64,000 nucleotides of DNA from Mycobacterium sp. 3519A. GTDB lineage: Bacteria > Actinomycetota > Actinomycetes > Mycobacteriales > Mycobacteriaceae. A model generated the notes under the pieces. It saw only the letters and a program-made list of their open reading frames with translations. It had not been told where the DNA came from and searched no databases. Where the stretch lies: NCBI RefSeq assembly GCF_900240945.1, contig NZ_OESG01000014.1, forward strand, positions 1,284,015 through 1,348,014. The letters run 5' to 3'. The position numbers and the translations under genes are program-made. Shown here piece after piece: positions 36,212-45,350 of this stretch; the first letter of the stretch is position 1; every line of letters starts with the position of its first letter.

Positions 36212-37602
36212 AGTGCGGCGCTCACATTCCTTGGTTGGGGTATCACCGCGCGTGGTGCGGGTGTCCGGTGGCCGACGAGAAATAGTGTGGTGATCGCGCC
36301 AAGCGTCGCCACGGCGGCGGGCAGGAGCATCGATCCTCGGAGCGACGTCGAAGCCATCAATGGGGCGATGCAGGCGCTGCCGAGCACCGCCCCGACTTGG
36401 CGGACGGTGTTGTAGACAGCCGACCCTGCTCCTGCGAGATCGACAGGGACTGCTCGAGATGCGCTCACGGCCAACGGTTCCCACACCATCGCACCCGCCG
36501 CACCCATCAGCGTCAGCGGCAGCATCAACCGCCAGACCGGTGTAGTCGGGGTCATCTCCGCCGCAAGCCAGAACGCGGCGATCGCCAGGATCGCGAAGCC
36601 GCACCCGACGATGGGGCGCGGCTGAACCCGATCGACAATCCGTCCGACCGGACGTGCCAGCACGCCGGTCGCGACGGCCATCGGTGTGGTGACCAGCGCC
36701 GCGCGCAGCGGTGACAGTCCCGTCGTGTCCTGCAGATAGAACATCAGCGGAATTCCGCACGCCATCGCCGCGAAGCTCATCATGGCGATACCGGCGTTGG
36801 ATGCTCCGAAGTCGCGGTGCCGGAACAGGTTCAACGGGATCAGCGGTTCCCGCTGCTGGACTGACTGCCAGACGACGAACGCGACCAGCACCGCAAGGCC
36901 GCCGACGACGACACCCCAGATCCACGCCGCCCAGCCGTGGTCCTGGCCCTCCTGTAAACCGAACACCAGCAGGAATATCCCGATGCAGGACAGCACGACG
37001 CCGAGCATGTCCAGCCGGTAGCGCCGGCCGGGCAACGCTGGGACGAGCCACATGGCCAGGCCGAGTCCGGCGAGGCCGATCGGGGCGTTGATGTAGAAGA
37101 TCCACCGCCAGCCAAGGACATCCACGAGGAGGCCACCCACCAACGGGCCGACGAACATGCCGATTCCCGCGGTGGCGCCCCACACACTCATCGCGACGCC
37201 GCGCCGTTCGGGCGGGAAGGTGCGGGTGATCGCCGACAACGTCTGCGGCGTTATCAACGCGGCGCCGACGCCCTGCGCGACGCGTCCCGCGATCAGCATG
37301 TCGATCGACCCGGCCATGCCGCACCACACCGACGACACCGTGAACAGCGCGAGACCCACCAGATAGACGCTCTTCGGCCCGAACCGGTCGCCGAGGCGTC
37401 CGCCAACGAGCAGTAGCGCCGCGAACGCCAGGAGATAAGCACTGGTCACCCAGACGACCGCGTCGTAGGTGGCGCTGAAGTGTTGTTTGACGACGGGGTT
37501 GGCGACCGTGACGACGGTCGAGTCGACGACGATGAGAAAGAAGCCGACCATCATCGCCCACATCGCCCGCATCGGGTGACTGCCCATCGGCGCTGCGGTC
37601 AC
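36208..37602 (-). CDS. MFS transporter, DHA2/EmrB-QacA drug exporter type
   Basis: A 464-residue integral membrane proton-coupled exporter with about 14 helices. TM1 carries L-I-V-V-D-S-T-V-V-T-V-A-N-P. The loop 2-3 motif A is G-G-R-L-G-D-R-F-G-P-K, and motif C-like glycines sit in G-P-L-V-G-G-L-L-V-D. This places it with EmrB/QacA multidrug exporters. GTG 37602 is chosen for its GGGAG ribosome site. The open frame further upstream lies inside folE. It is 4 bp from folE and overlaps the reductase gene. A role in exporting a pterin, an antifolate or a related compound is inferred from the operon. Confidence 0.86.
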   Translation of the reverse strand: MTAAPMGSHPMRAMWAMMVGFFLIVVDSTVVTVANPVVKQHFSATYDAVVWVTSAYLLAFAALLLVGGRLGDRFGPKSVYLVGLALFTVSSVWCGMAGSIDMLIAGRVAQGVGAALITPQTLSAITRTFPPERRGVAMSVWGATAGIGMFVGPLVGGLLVDVLGWRWIFYINAPIGLAGLGLAMWLVPALPGRRYRLDMLGVVLSCIGIFLLVFGLQEGQDHGWAAWIWGVVVGGLAVLVAFVVWQSVQQREPLIPLNLFRHRDFGASNAGIAMMSFAAMACGIPLMFYLQDTTGLSPLRAALVTTPMAVATGVLARPVGRIVDRVQPRPIVGCGFAILAIAAFWLAAEMTPTTPVWRLMLPLTLMGAAGAMVWEPLAVSASRAVPVDLAGAGSAVYNTVRQVGAVLGSACIAPLMASTSLRGSMLLPAAVATLGAITTLFLVGHRTPAPRAVIPQPRNVSAAL

Positions 37603-37606
37603 GGGA

Positions 37607-38227
37607 TCACTCCCGCAGCAGATGCAGCGCCTCGGCGCGTGGCGCCGCGTCGGTGGCGAACTGGCCGCGAACCGCGGACGTGGTGGTGACTGCGCCTGGC
37701 TTTCGGACGCCGCGCATCGCCATGCAGAGGTGTTCGGCCTCGATGACGACAATGACTCCGCGCGGATTCATTTTGCGCATAAAAGCGTCGGCGATTTGCC
37801 CGGTAAGCCTTTCCTGCACCTGAGGACGCCTGGCATACAAGTCGACTAATCGCGCAATCTTCGACAGACCGGTGACTCGGCCGTCTGCGCCGGGAAGATA
37901 GCCAACATGTGCGACTCCGTGGAATGAAACCAGGTGATGTTCACATGTGGAGTACATCGGGATTTGCTTGACTAGCACGAGTTCACCATGTTGCTCGTCG
38001 AACACCGTGCTCAGCACGTCCTCGGGATCGGTGTACAGACCTGCGAACGTCTCCCGGTAGGCGCGCGCCACCCGGGCGGGGGTGTCTTTCAAGCCGTCGC
38101 GGTGCGGATCCTCCCCGATGGCGACCAGCAAGTCGAAAATAGCGGCCTCAACGCCCGCCTGATCGAAAGTGCGAGCCGCCTTCAATTTCACGTGAGGTGT
38201 TTGTGACACTTCCCTTGACTGCAGCAC
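37607..38227 (-). CDS. folE: GTP cyclohydrolase I
   Basis: A 206-residue type IA GTP cyclohydrolase that converts GTP to dihydroneopterin triphosphate, the entry to folate. Zinc ligands appear as Cys95 and His98 in S-T-C-E-H-H and Cys168 in [20 protein letters not shown] and R-P-Q-V-Q-E-R-L-T complete the signature. GTG 38227 follows AAGGGG and gives the usual family length. An upstream extension to 38320 would be cysteine-rich and atypical. Its position away from folP/folB/folK and its operon with an exporter and a DHFR-like reductase suggest a second, accessory copy. The gene and its upstream DNA look less GC-rich than the neighbours. Confidence 0.92.
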   Translation of the reverse strand: MLQSREVSQTPHVKLKAARTFDQAGVEAAIFDLLVAIGEDPHRDGLKDTPARVARAYRETFAGLYTDPEDVLSTVFDEQHGELVLVKQIPMYSTCEHHLVSFHGVAHVGYLPGADGRVTGLSKIARLVDLYARRPQVQERLTGQIADAFMRKMNPRGVIVVIEAEHLCMAMRGVRKPGAVTTTSAVRGQFATDAAPRAEALHLLRE

Positions 38228-38401
38228 AATTACCCCTTCGCAACACCAGGGAACGCAGCAGATAATCGTTTGCTGCGCGAAACACTTTTCGAATATCCGT
38301 GTTAACTCATAGCAGAGCATTTACGGCTGCGTCATAGTTTTCAATAAGTCCGGCGTAGGACGGCACGATGAGTTCTCCACGCGCGGCATGTCTGCAACTG
38401 C
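38228..38401. promoter_or_regulatory. AT-richer divergent intergenic region, folE / DHFR remnant
   Basis: These 174 bp are clearly more AT-rich than the surrounding genes, e.g. CAGATAATCG, CGAATATCC, GTGTTAACTC and GTTTTCAATAAG. The region must hold the folE-operon promoter on the minus strand and formerly the promoter of the decayed reductase on the plus strand. An exact promoter cannot be fixed. The composition suggests foreign origin for the folE end of the island. Confidence 0.4.
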
Positions 38402-38742
38402 ATGAGGAAAATCACCGCAGGCATGTTCATCGCGCTCGACGGCGTCGTCGAGGCGCCGGATCAATGGCACTTCCCGTATTTCAACGACGAGATGGGCGCG
38501 GCGGTCGGCGGCCAACTGGGGGCGGCGGACACCATACTGCTCGGCCGCGAGACATACGACAGTTTCGCAGGGGCGTCGTCGGCAAGGGCATGCGGCTGTT
38601 CGACGACGGACAGTCGATTCCGTTGCAGTTCATGTCATCTCAGAGGTTTGACACCGGCGTGCTGTACCTCGTGTACGGCCCCGCGCAAACGCCTGCGGCC
38701 GCAGGCTACGACGAGGCGAAGGCACACCTGCCACACGGTTGA
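38402..38742 (+). pseudogene. dihydrofolate reductase-family protein with internal frameshifting deletion
   Basis: The 5' part (38402 to about 38577) encodes a good YyaP/RibD-C-like N-terminus: M-R-K-I-T-A-G-M-F-I-A-L-D-G-V-V-E, then T-I-L-L-G-R-E-T-Y-D-S-F. The 3' part, in the next frame (about 38575-38742), encodes the family C-terminus G-M-R-L-F-D-D-G-Q-S-I-P and F-D-T-G-V-L-Y-L-V-Y. About 70-80 central residues are missing, and the junction near 38575-38582 changes frame, so no functional enzyme is made. A read-through of frame one into 38974 is an artefact. It lies beside folE, so a further pterin-type reductase has been lost here. Confidence 0.82.
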
Positions 38743-38759
38743 GCGCTCAGCGCCGCGTT

Positions 38760-38780
38760 GCCGAGCCGGATCCGGTCGGC
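38760..38780. terminator. near-palindromic hairpin at the end of embB
   Basis: GCCGA-G-CCGGATCCGG-T-CGGC forms a stem of about 9-10 bp immediately after the embB stop, between convergent units. It lacks a U-run, so termination is likely but not certain. Confidence 0.4.
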
Positions 38781-38783
38781 CAC

Positions 38784-41700
38784 TTAGGGTCCGATGCGGA
38801 TCTTGCCCGGCGACCACAGCCCACTGTGGGTCTCGGTGCCGAAGTCGAACTGCGCGGGCCGGGCATCCTGGGCGTCGGGCGTCATCTCGAACCTGCGCAG
38901 CGACCCCCAGTCGCGACCCCAGTCATTGGACAGGTACGTCGCCATTACGTGTGCCCGCAACAACAGGTCGGTGATGCCGAGCAGCCCGCCGTTGAGACCG
39001 TCCTCCCAGGTGTCGGTGTCCTTGCGCTTGGCGTTGTAGTCCGGTGTGATGCGGAACTTCGGAATCTCGGTGACCCCGTTGGCGTGCAGCATCGGCTGCT
39101 GACACGGGAAGGCAAGGCCCACCGCCCAGTCCATCAACACCGGTTGTGTCGACCCGACGTACTCCTGCACCGACCGCAACTCCGGCACCCTCGGAGGCGT
39201 GACCGCCACCCAGTCGCCCTGCGTCAGCGACAGGTCCTCGGCAACCACCCGCACCGCGACCGCATCCGCCGGAATCTGGGCCCGCGGGAATCGCAGATTG
39301 CGCCATGACGGAATCGGTCCGAGGTCGTACGGCACCAGCCTGCCTGCGGGCACGGGAGCGCCGTCGGGTCCTGGCCGGGCGTACTCCAATTCGACCTTCT
39401 GGCCCTCGGTTCGACCGTTGAAGACACTGTCCCCGGTGATGGTGCCCGCCGCCGTGATCACCACGAGCGGATGCGCGGCGTCGCGTGGCGGCAGCTGATA
39501 CCAGGCCGAGGCCAACCGGCTCTGCTGCTGCGGCCCCTCGACGTAGGTGCCCGCCACCGGACCCCGCGCGGGGTCGAGGCCGTACGGCAGCGGCACCGTC
39601 GAGCCGTTGACTCCCGGTGTCTTCAGAGCGGTGGGTTGATCCCAGTCGTAGTCGGTGCCCGGCATCGGCAGATTCATCCGAATGGTCTCGGCGACAATCT
39701 TTTCCGGCACGCCGTCGGGTGTGAAGCCCACCGGCCTGTCACCGCCGAGCGGGCCGAGGGGGCCGTAGTTGCCGGGCAGCGGTGTCAGGAACCCGTCGTT
39801 CGGATCGGGTTCGACGAGCACATCGTCGGCCAGCCCGCAGCCACCGGTGAAGGCGCGCAGGTTGGCCCACGCGTTCGAGTAGGTCGGGTACTGGCGCACG
39901 ATCCCCGCGGTCATCGAGCCGACGAAGACCAACACCATGAAGCCCGCCGCGACCGGGATGGGTGCGGCGGTCAGTGCGCGCGCGATGCGGCCCTCGCCGT
40001 GGTCGCGGGCAACGAAGTGCAGCCACACGGCGTAGATCGCGGTGACGGCGAACAGCAGGAAGAAGATGAAACTGACTGTCAGGCCTGCGATCTTGGGAGT
40101 CGCGTTGTTGAACGGCACGCCGTAGCTGGACACGTACCACCAGCCGTTGGTGGTCGCGAAACACAGCGCGAGGGTGAAGAACACCGCCGCAAGGAACGCC
40201 ATCCGGTTACGTGACCACCGCATCACGGCGGGTGAGACCAGCACGGTGGCCACCGCCGCCATCGCGGCGCCCACCGCGGCGAACAGACCGAAGTGATGCA
40301 CCCACTTGGTCGGGGTGAACATCAGGAAGAACATCGTGCCGAAGATGATGCCGATCAACCGCCACACCGGACCGCGCGCCACCCCGGGAACCCGCTTGCG
40401 TCGCAACAGGATGAACATCGCGGCGAACAGCGACAGCGCCGTGAAGAAGAAGCCGAACCGCCGCGACAGCGAGCCGTCCACCGTCGGCAGGAACAGGTAG
40501 TAGTAGCGCAGGTTCTCCGTGTACCACGCCTGGCTCGGGCCGATCGCGGTGCGAATCCTGGTGGCCTCCAACACCGTTGCCAGCGTCTGGTCGGCGAACA
40601 CCACGGTGAGGATCACCGTGCCCGCGGCCAGCATCGGTGCGATCAGCGGCCAGGTGCCGACGGTCCGATGCCTCTTCACCAGGATTCGCAGGATGGGCCT
40701 GCCGCCCGCCAGCAGCGCAGCCACCGCGATCAGACCGGTCGGCTGGATGCCCAACGTGAACGCCGCGGTCAGGATCGCCAGCGCTGCGGGCGTCATCCGG
40801 CTGGAGATGATCGCGCGTTCGATCAGCACGTAGGTGATCAGTGCGCCGGTCGCGATCTGGCCCTCCGGGCGCAGGCCGTTGTTGAACGGCATCCAGGCGC
40901 CGAGCAGCACCAGGCCCGCGGCCCACACCGCGGGCTTGCTGGCCGCGACCGCGGGCCCCAGTCGGGGCAGCACCTCGCGAGACAGCAAGAGCCAGCACAC
41001 GATTCCGCAGACCAGGTCGGGGAGCCGGATCCAGATGCTGGCATCGCTGACACCGGTCATCACCGCCAGCAGGTTGTAGTACCAGCCGAACGGGTCCTCG
41101 GGGCTGCCGAACCAGCGGAAGTAGTTCGACATGTAGCCGGCGTGCCCTGCGACGCGGGCCATCTGCAGGATGTAGCCGTCGTCCGACGAGTTGGCGCCGA
41201 TCACGTGCCAGACCACGAAGCCGCCGATCACGACGACGTCGGTGGCGGAGAAGGTGCGCCAGCGCTGCGGGATCCAGCGCTGCATCCGGCGGCCGTCGAG
41301 TCGGTCCAGCCGCCACAACGCGACCAGCGCGATCACCGTCGACACGATCGCCAGCAGCATCGCGGTCAGCTTCAAAGCCGTTGGCTTGGTGGAGAACCGG
41401 GTGTCGATCACGGCCGACGCGGTCAATCCGGGCGGTGCCGGTCCGGTCAGGTCGGTGAAGATGCCGACGATCGACGGGCGCAGGTTCGGATCGGGGAAAC
41501 CGGACCGCTGATCGGAGCCTGTCTTCGGATCGGTGAGCCCGACGAACGTGGCGAACGTGCCCGCCTCCGACGAGGTGATCTCGATGCGCTGACAGTTTGC
41601 CGCCTTGTCCCGCGGCACGCTGGCGACCACCACGTTGCGGTCGGTGATGTCGACGCGCTGCCGGTTGACGTTGACGAACAGCGACTGCAGCGCGGCCTGT

Positions 41701-41966
41701 TTACCGTCCTTCGGCGCGGTGCTCAGCACCGTCCCGCCCGCAGGCGGCATCGTGCGGATCACCTCGCACGGCACCGTGATGGTCATCCGCACCGGCACCT
41801 GCGAAATCAGCGGCGCCGTCACGTTGTTCAGCTGACCGTCCTGAGGCCAGTTCAGCGTCGCCGTGGTCTGCACGACCGGCAACAGCGGCGTTGCGACCGA
41901 GAGGATGAAACCGATCAGGCCCGCGATGGTCGCCGTCCAGCGGGCGATCTTCACGTCGCGCGTCAT
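38784..41966 (-). CDS. embB: arabinosyltransferase EmbB
   Basis: A 1,060-residue GT-C arabinofuranosyltransferase. With EmbA it builds the branched terminal hexa-arabinoside of arabinogalactan and is the main ethambutol target. It has a multi-helix membrane domain and a large C-terminal periplasmic carbohydrate-binding domain. The donor-binding motif [10 protein letters not shown] is at about residues 260-269. Met269 aligns with the resistance hot spot Met306 of M. tuberculosis, and Ile-Leu before it match Ile303-Leu304 of the susceptible type. Gly305 is Gln here. The start overlaps the embA stop by 4 bp. It is last in the arabinan operon. Confidence 0.97.
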   Translation of the reverse strand: MTRDVKIARWTATIAGLIGFILSVATPLLPVVQTTATLNWPQDGQLNNVTAPLISQVPVRMTITVPCEVIRTMPPAGGTVLSTAPKDGKQAALQSLFVNVNRQRVDITDRNVVVASVPRDKAANCQRIEITSSEAGTFATFVGLTDPKTGSDQRSGFPDPNLRPSIVGIFTDLTGPAPPGLTASAVIDTRFSTKPTALKLTAMLLAIVSTVIALVALWRLDRLDGRRMQRWIPQRWRTFSATDVVVIGGFVVWHVIGANSSDDGYILQMARVAGHAGYMSNYFRWFGSPEDPFGWYYNLLAVMTGVSDASIWIRLPDLVCGIVCWLLLSREVLPRLGPAVAASKPAVWAAGLVLLGAWMPFNNGLRPEGQIATGALITYVLIERAIISSRMTPAALAILTAAFTLGIQPTGLIAVAALLAGGRPILRILVKRHRTVGTWPLIAPMLAAGTVILTVVFADQTLATVLEATRIRTAIGPSQAWYTENLRYYYLFLPTVDGSLSRRFGFFFTALSLFAAMFILLRRKRVPGVARGPVWRLIGIIFGTMFFLMFTPTKWVHHFGLFAAVGAAMAAVATVLVSPAVMRWSRNRMAFLAAVFFTLALCFATTNGWWYVSSYGVPFNNATPKIAGLTVSFIFFLLFAVTAIYAVWLHFVARDHGEGRIARALTAAPIPVAAGFMVLVFVGSMTAGIVRQYPTYSNAWANLRAFTGGCGLADDVLVEPDPNDGFLTPLPGNYGPLGPLGGDRPVGFTPDGVPEKIVAETIRMNLPMPGTDYDWDQPTALKTPGVNGSTVPLPYGLDPARGPVAGTYVEGPQQQSRLASAWYQLPPRDAAHPLVVITAAGTITGDSVFNGRTEGQKVELEYARPGPDGAPVPAGRLVPYDLGPIPSWRNLRFPRAQIPADAVAVRVVAEDLSLTQGDWVAVTPPRVPELRSVQEYVGSTQPVLMDWAVGLAFPCQQPMLHANGVTEIPKFRITPDYNAKRKDTDTWEDGLNGGLLGITDLLLRAHVMATYLSNDWGRDWGSLRRFEMTPDAQDARPAQFDFGTETHSGLWSPGKIRIGP

Positions 41967-44900
41967 GGCAGTGCCCTGATCGGTCCGCTCCGGCTCCAGC
42001 CGAACACCCGCTTCGTGCCCTGGTCGATCACCGCGTTGGGGGCCTGCAATTCCGGTACGACGCGGCTGTAGCGCTCGATCCAGCCCCAGTCGCGGTACCA
42101 GTCGTTGCGTAGATACGTCGGCACCGTGGTGGTGCCGAGCAGCGACTGGATGAACAGGAACGGGCCGCCGCCTTCAGCGGACTGCCACTGCTTCGACGAC
42201 ACCACCACTTGCTTGAAGTTCGGCAGGATGCGGTACTCCGGAAGTTCGGCAACGCCAAGGTGTTCGGAGAACGGGCGCTGGCATGGGAAGTTCGCCGCGG
42301 TGGCGATGTCCATCAACACGGGGGTGTGCGAACCGAGCAGTTGTTGCGCGGTCTCGAGCACCGGCACCCGCGGCGGCGTGAACGCGAACCACTGGTCGGT
42401 GGACAGGTTCGGATCATCGGCGACGATGCGCGCGACGTTGGCTTCCGGCGGTGCCCAGGCCAGCGGGAAACGCAGGTTGCGCCAGGCCTTTTGGGGGAAG
42501 ATGTCAATCGGCTGGACCTGGCCGAGCGCCTGGTAGCTGCCGTCAGGCCGGTGCACGCCCCACTCGAGCTTGAGCGACTGGCCGTAGTTGAAGGAACCGT
42601 CCTCCTCGTAATACCAGATCGCGCCCGCGGCGGCGACCGTCACCAGCGGCCGGTCGGGAGTGCGTGGCGGTAACTGGTACCACGCCGAAGTCACTTTCGC
42701 CGCAACGGAGTTCTCGTTGTAGCTGCCCATCACGGGTGTGCGCTTGGGGTCCAGCCCGAACGGCAGGAAGACGTTGGAGCCGTTGATGCCGACGGGCCCG
42801 TAGCCGCCGCCGGTGCCTGCCGCGTATCCGATGCCGATATTGGGCTCGTTGGGCGAACCGGGGGAGTTCACGGTGCCGGGATTCGCGGTGACCGGTTCTG
42901 CGGGTTCCAGCGTGTCGCTGACGCCGTCGGGCGTGAAGCCCACCGGGTTCTCACCGCCGAGCGGGCCGTACTGGCCGAACTTCTGACCCGGAACAGGTTG
43001 CAGCAGACCAGCGTTCGTGTCGGGTTCGACCAGCACGTCATCGGCCATCGCGCAACTGGTGTTGGAAAGCCCGGACAACAGCGCGCCGATGTTGGCCTTG
43101 GCGGTGGTGTAGGTGGGGTAGCGCTGCGCGGCGCCCTTGGCCATCGAGCCGACTTCGAGCACGACCATGATGATCGCCACGACCAGCAGCGGGGTGGACG
43201 CCAACACACGGTTGCGGCGGGTGTCGGCGACCTGGGTGTGCCCGGTGTAGTCCATCCGGAAGTGCAGCCAGCCCGCCAGCAGGCCGGTGACGATCGCCAG
43301 GCCAAGGAAGATGCCCGTCACCGGGATCCCGACGATCACCGGTTGTTTGTCGAACCACGGCACCCCGTAGTTGCCGACATAGAACCAGCCGTTGATACCC
43401 GATGTGGCCCAAGCCAATACGAACAGCAGCGCGGTGACGTACAGCGCCAGGTTGCGTCGGCTGTGCAGGCCGACGCGCGCGAATGCGAATGCCGCCACCC
43501 CGCCGAGGGCGCCCGCCAGACCCGCGAACGCGCCGAACTGCACCGCCCACTTCGTCGGCGTGAATGTCAGCAGCAGCAACCCGACGGCCGTCGCACCGAC
43601 CAGCCGCCACACCGGTCCGGTGGCCATGCCGGGAACGCCGCGGCGACGCAGCAGCACCGCGAGCATGCCGAACAGGCACACCAACATCACCAGCACGGCG
43701 AATCGACGGGTCAGCGACGAGTCAGCGCTGTCCTCGACGGTCAGGAAGTAGTAGCGCAGGAATTCCTGGTACCAGGGGATGGTCGGCCCGACCTTGTACT
43801 TGATGCGGGCGGATTCGGCGACGGTGGCCAGCGTCTGGTCGCGGAACACGACCACGAAGATCAGCGACAGCGCCGCCGCCAGTGGCGCCAACTGGGCCAC
43901 CAACCCGTCCACCCCGCGCCTGCTGCGCACCACCCTGGCGACGGCACGCGCACCGACCAACAGCGGCGCCACCGCGATCAAACCCTGCGGCGCCAGCGTC
44001 ACGCTGAACACCGCGACGACGATCGCGACGGCGGCCGGCCACAACCGTCGGGTCGCGATCGCGTTCTCGATCAGCGCCCACGCCGCGATCGCGCCGAACG
44101 CGATCAGCGGTTCGGGCCGAAGGCCGTTGTTGAACGGCAGCCAGGCCGCCAGGAATGTCGCCCCGGCCGTCCACACCGCGACTCGGTTGCCTGCCAGGCG
44201 TCCACCGAGTCTCGGCAGCGCCCAGCGGCTGATGATCAGCCAGGTGCCGATGGCCGCCAGCGTGGCGGGCACCCGCATCCACACGCCCGCCGTGCTGATC
44301 GCCGCCATCTGCGCGAGCACCGACTGGTACCAGTCGAACGGCGCCTCGGTGGTGCCGAAGAAGCGGTAGTAGTTGGCGGCGTAGCCGGCGTCGGCGGAAA
44401 CCCGCGCGATGGTCAGGTTGTAGCCGTCATCGGACGAGATCGCGCCGATCAGATGCCAGAGCACCAGCGTGCCGACCACGCCGATGTCGAGCAGCCACGT
44501 CGACAGGCCCACCCGCCAGAACCGTCGCCAGGCTCCCCGCACGCGGCGCCCCGCCTGCCGGTCGAGCAGCGCCAGCGCCACGATCGACGCCAGCACGCAC
44601 AGCACGCCGAGCACCATGACGCCGAGCTTGAGCGCGGACGGCGACGTGATGAACCGGGTGTCGATGTCGATGCGGGCCGACAGCCCGGGCTCAGCAGCGA
44701 CCTTGAGGTCGGTGAAGACGCCGGTCACCTGTGGCTTCTTCTCCGGGGCCAGCGTGCCTGCGGCGCCGGGGATGCCGACGAATTCCGCGCCGACGCTGGC
44801 CGGGTTGGCCCAGGCGTGCACCGTGCTGCACGCACCGGATGCGACCGCGGCCCTTGGCGCCACCGCCGCCACCGAGTCACGGAACGCGACGACGACGGAG

Positions 44901-45346
44901 TTGGCGTTGGTGGTGATGAACAGGCCGTTGCGGCTGGCCTCGATGCCTGCCGCCGGATTGGTGGACAGCACCACACCGTTACCGGCGGGCATGGTCGCGG
45001 TCAGCCGGCAGGGGATCGAGATGTCGAGAGCCTGGGGCGCGCCGGACACCAGCGGCGCGGGGATGTCGCTGACCAGCCCGTCCGGGCCGGGTCCTGATGT
45101 CGCCGCCTGAGCGGCTCCGGGAGCCTGCGGCCACGCGATCGTCGCAGTGGTCTGGTTCACCGGCAGCAGCGGCGTGAGCCCGCAGAGTACGACGCCCGCG
45201 ATGCCCGCGATGACAGCGATCAGCCGGGCGAGGCGGTGGGCAGGCACGAGGCTCGATGGTAGGCGACGGACCTGGTCCGGTGACGATGCCGGGCCGGTAG
45301 GCCCGGAGGTGGGGGTACCGCCCGCTTGCGGGGGAGACGCGGACAT
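41963..45346 (-). CDS. embA: arabinosyltransferase EmbA
   Basis: An 1,127-residue GT-C arabinosyltransferase that pairs with EmbB for arabinogalactan synthesis. The family motif is S-S-D-D-G-Y-N-L, followed by [12 protein letters not shown]. The C-terminal lectin-like domain has W-R-N-L-R-F-P and S-G-P-I-R-A-L-P at the end, all as in Rv3794. The N-terminus is about 30 residues longer than in M. tuberculosis. An alternative GTG at 45247 would remove the Pro/Gly-rich extension, but ATG 45346 is 4 bp after embC and has an AGGT site. It is translationally coupled to embB. Confidence 0.96.
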   Translation of the reverse strand: MSASPPQAGGTPTSGPTGPASSPDQVRRLPSSLVPAHRLARLIAVIAGIAGVVLCGLTPLLPVNQTTATIAWPQAPGAAQAATSGPGPDGLVSDIPAPLVSGAPQALDISIPCRLTATMPAGNGVVLSTNPAAGIEASRNGLFITTNANSVVVAFRDSVAAVAPRAAVASGACSTVHAWANPASVGAEFVGIPGAAGTLAPEKKPQVTGVFTDLKVAAEPGLSARIDIDTRFITSPSALKLGVMVLGVLCVLASIVALALLDRQAGRRVRGAWRRFWRVGLSTWLLDIGVVGTLVLWHLIGAISSDDGYNLTIARVSADAGYAANYYRFFGTTEAPFDWYQSVLAQMAAISTAGVWMRVPATLAAIGTWLIISRWALPRLGGRLAGNRVAVWTAGATFLAAWLPFNNGLRPEPLIAFGAIAAWALIENAIATRRLWPAAVAIVVAVFSVTLAPQGLIAVAPLLVGARAVARVVRSRRGVDGLVAQLAPLAAALSLIFVVVFRDQTLATVAESARIKYKVGPTIPWYQEFLRYYFLTVEDSADSSLTRRFAVLVMLVCLFGMLAVLLRRRGVPGMATGPVWRLVGATAVGLLLLTFTPTKWAVQFGAFAGLAGALGGVAAFAFARVGLHSRRNLALYVTALLFVLAWATSGINGWFYVGNYGVPWFDKQPVIVGIPVTGIFLGLAIVTGLLAGWLHFRMDYTGHTQVADTRRNRVLASTPLLVVAIIMVVLEVGSMAKGAAQRYPTYTTAKANIGALLSGLSNTSCAMADDVLVEPDTNAGLLQPVPGQKFGQYGPLGGENPVGFTPDGVSDTLEPAEPVTANPGTVNSPGSPNEPNIGIGYAAGTGGGYGPVGINGSNVFLPFGLDPKRTPVMGSYNENSVAAKVTSAWYQLPPRTPDRPLVTVAAAGAIWYYEEDGSFNYGQSLKLEWGVHRPDGSYQALGQVQPIDIFPQKAWRNLRFPLAWAPPEANVARIVADDPNLSTDQWFAFTPPRVPVLETAQQLLGSHTPVLMDIATAANFPCQRPFSEHLGVAELPEYRILPNFKQVVVSSKQWQSAEGGGPFLFIQSLLGTTTVPTYLRNDWYRDWGWIERYSRVVPELQAPNAVIDQGTKRVFGWSRSGPIRALP

Positions 45347-45350
45347 AGAC

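Noticed and set aside
35459..37561. A continuous 700-codon minus-strand frame
   Set aside because: Only the last 250 codons are the real reductase. The upstream part is an out-of-frame shadow of the MFS transporter gene, and an ATG at 36211 overlapping the MFS stop explains the true start.
38578..38974. Continuation of the DHFR-family frame past the junction
   Set aside because: After about 38577 the frame gives a Cys/Arg/Thr-rich sequence with no similarity to the family, while the true C-terminus lies in the next frame. It is read-through of a frameshift.
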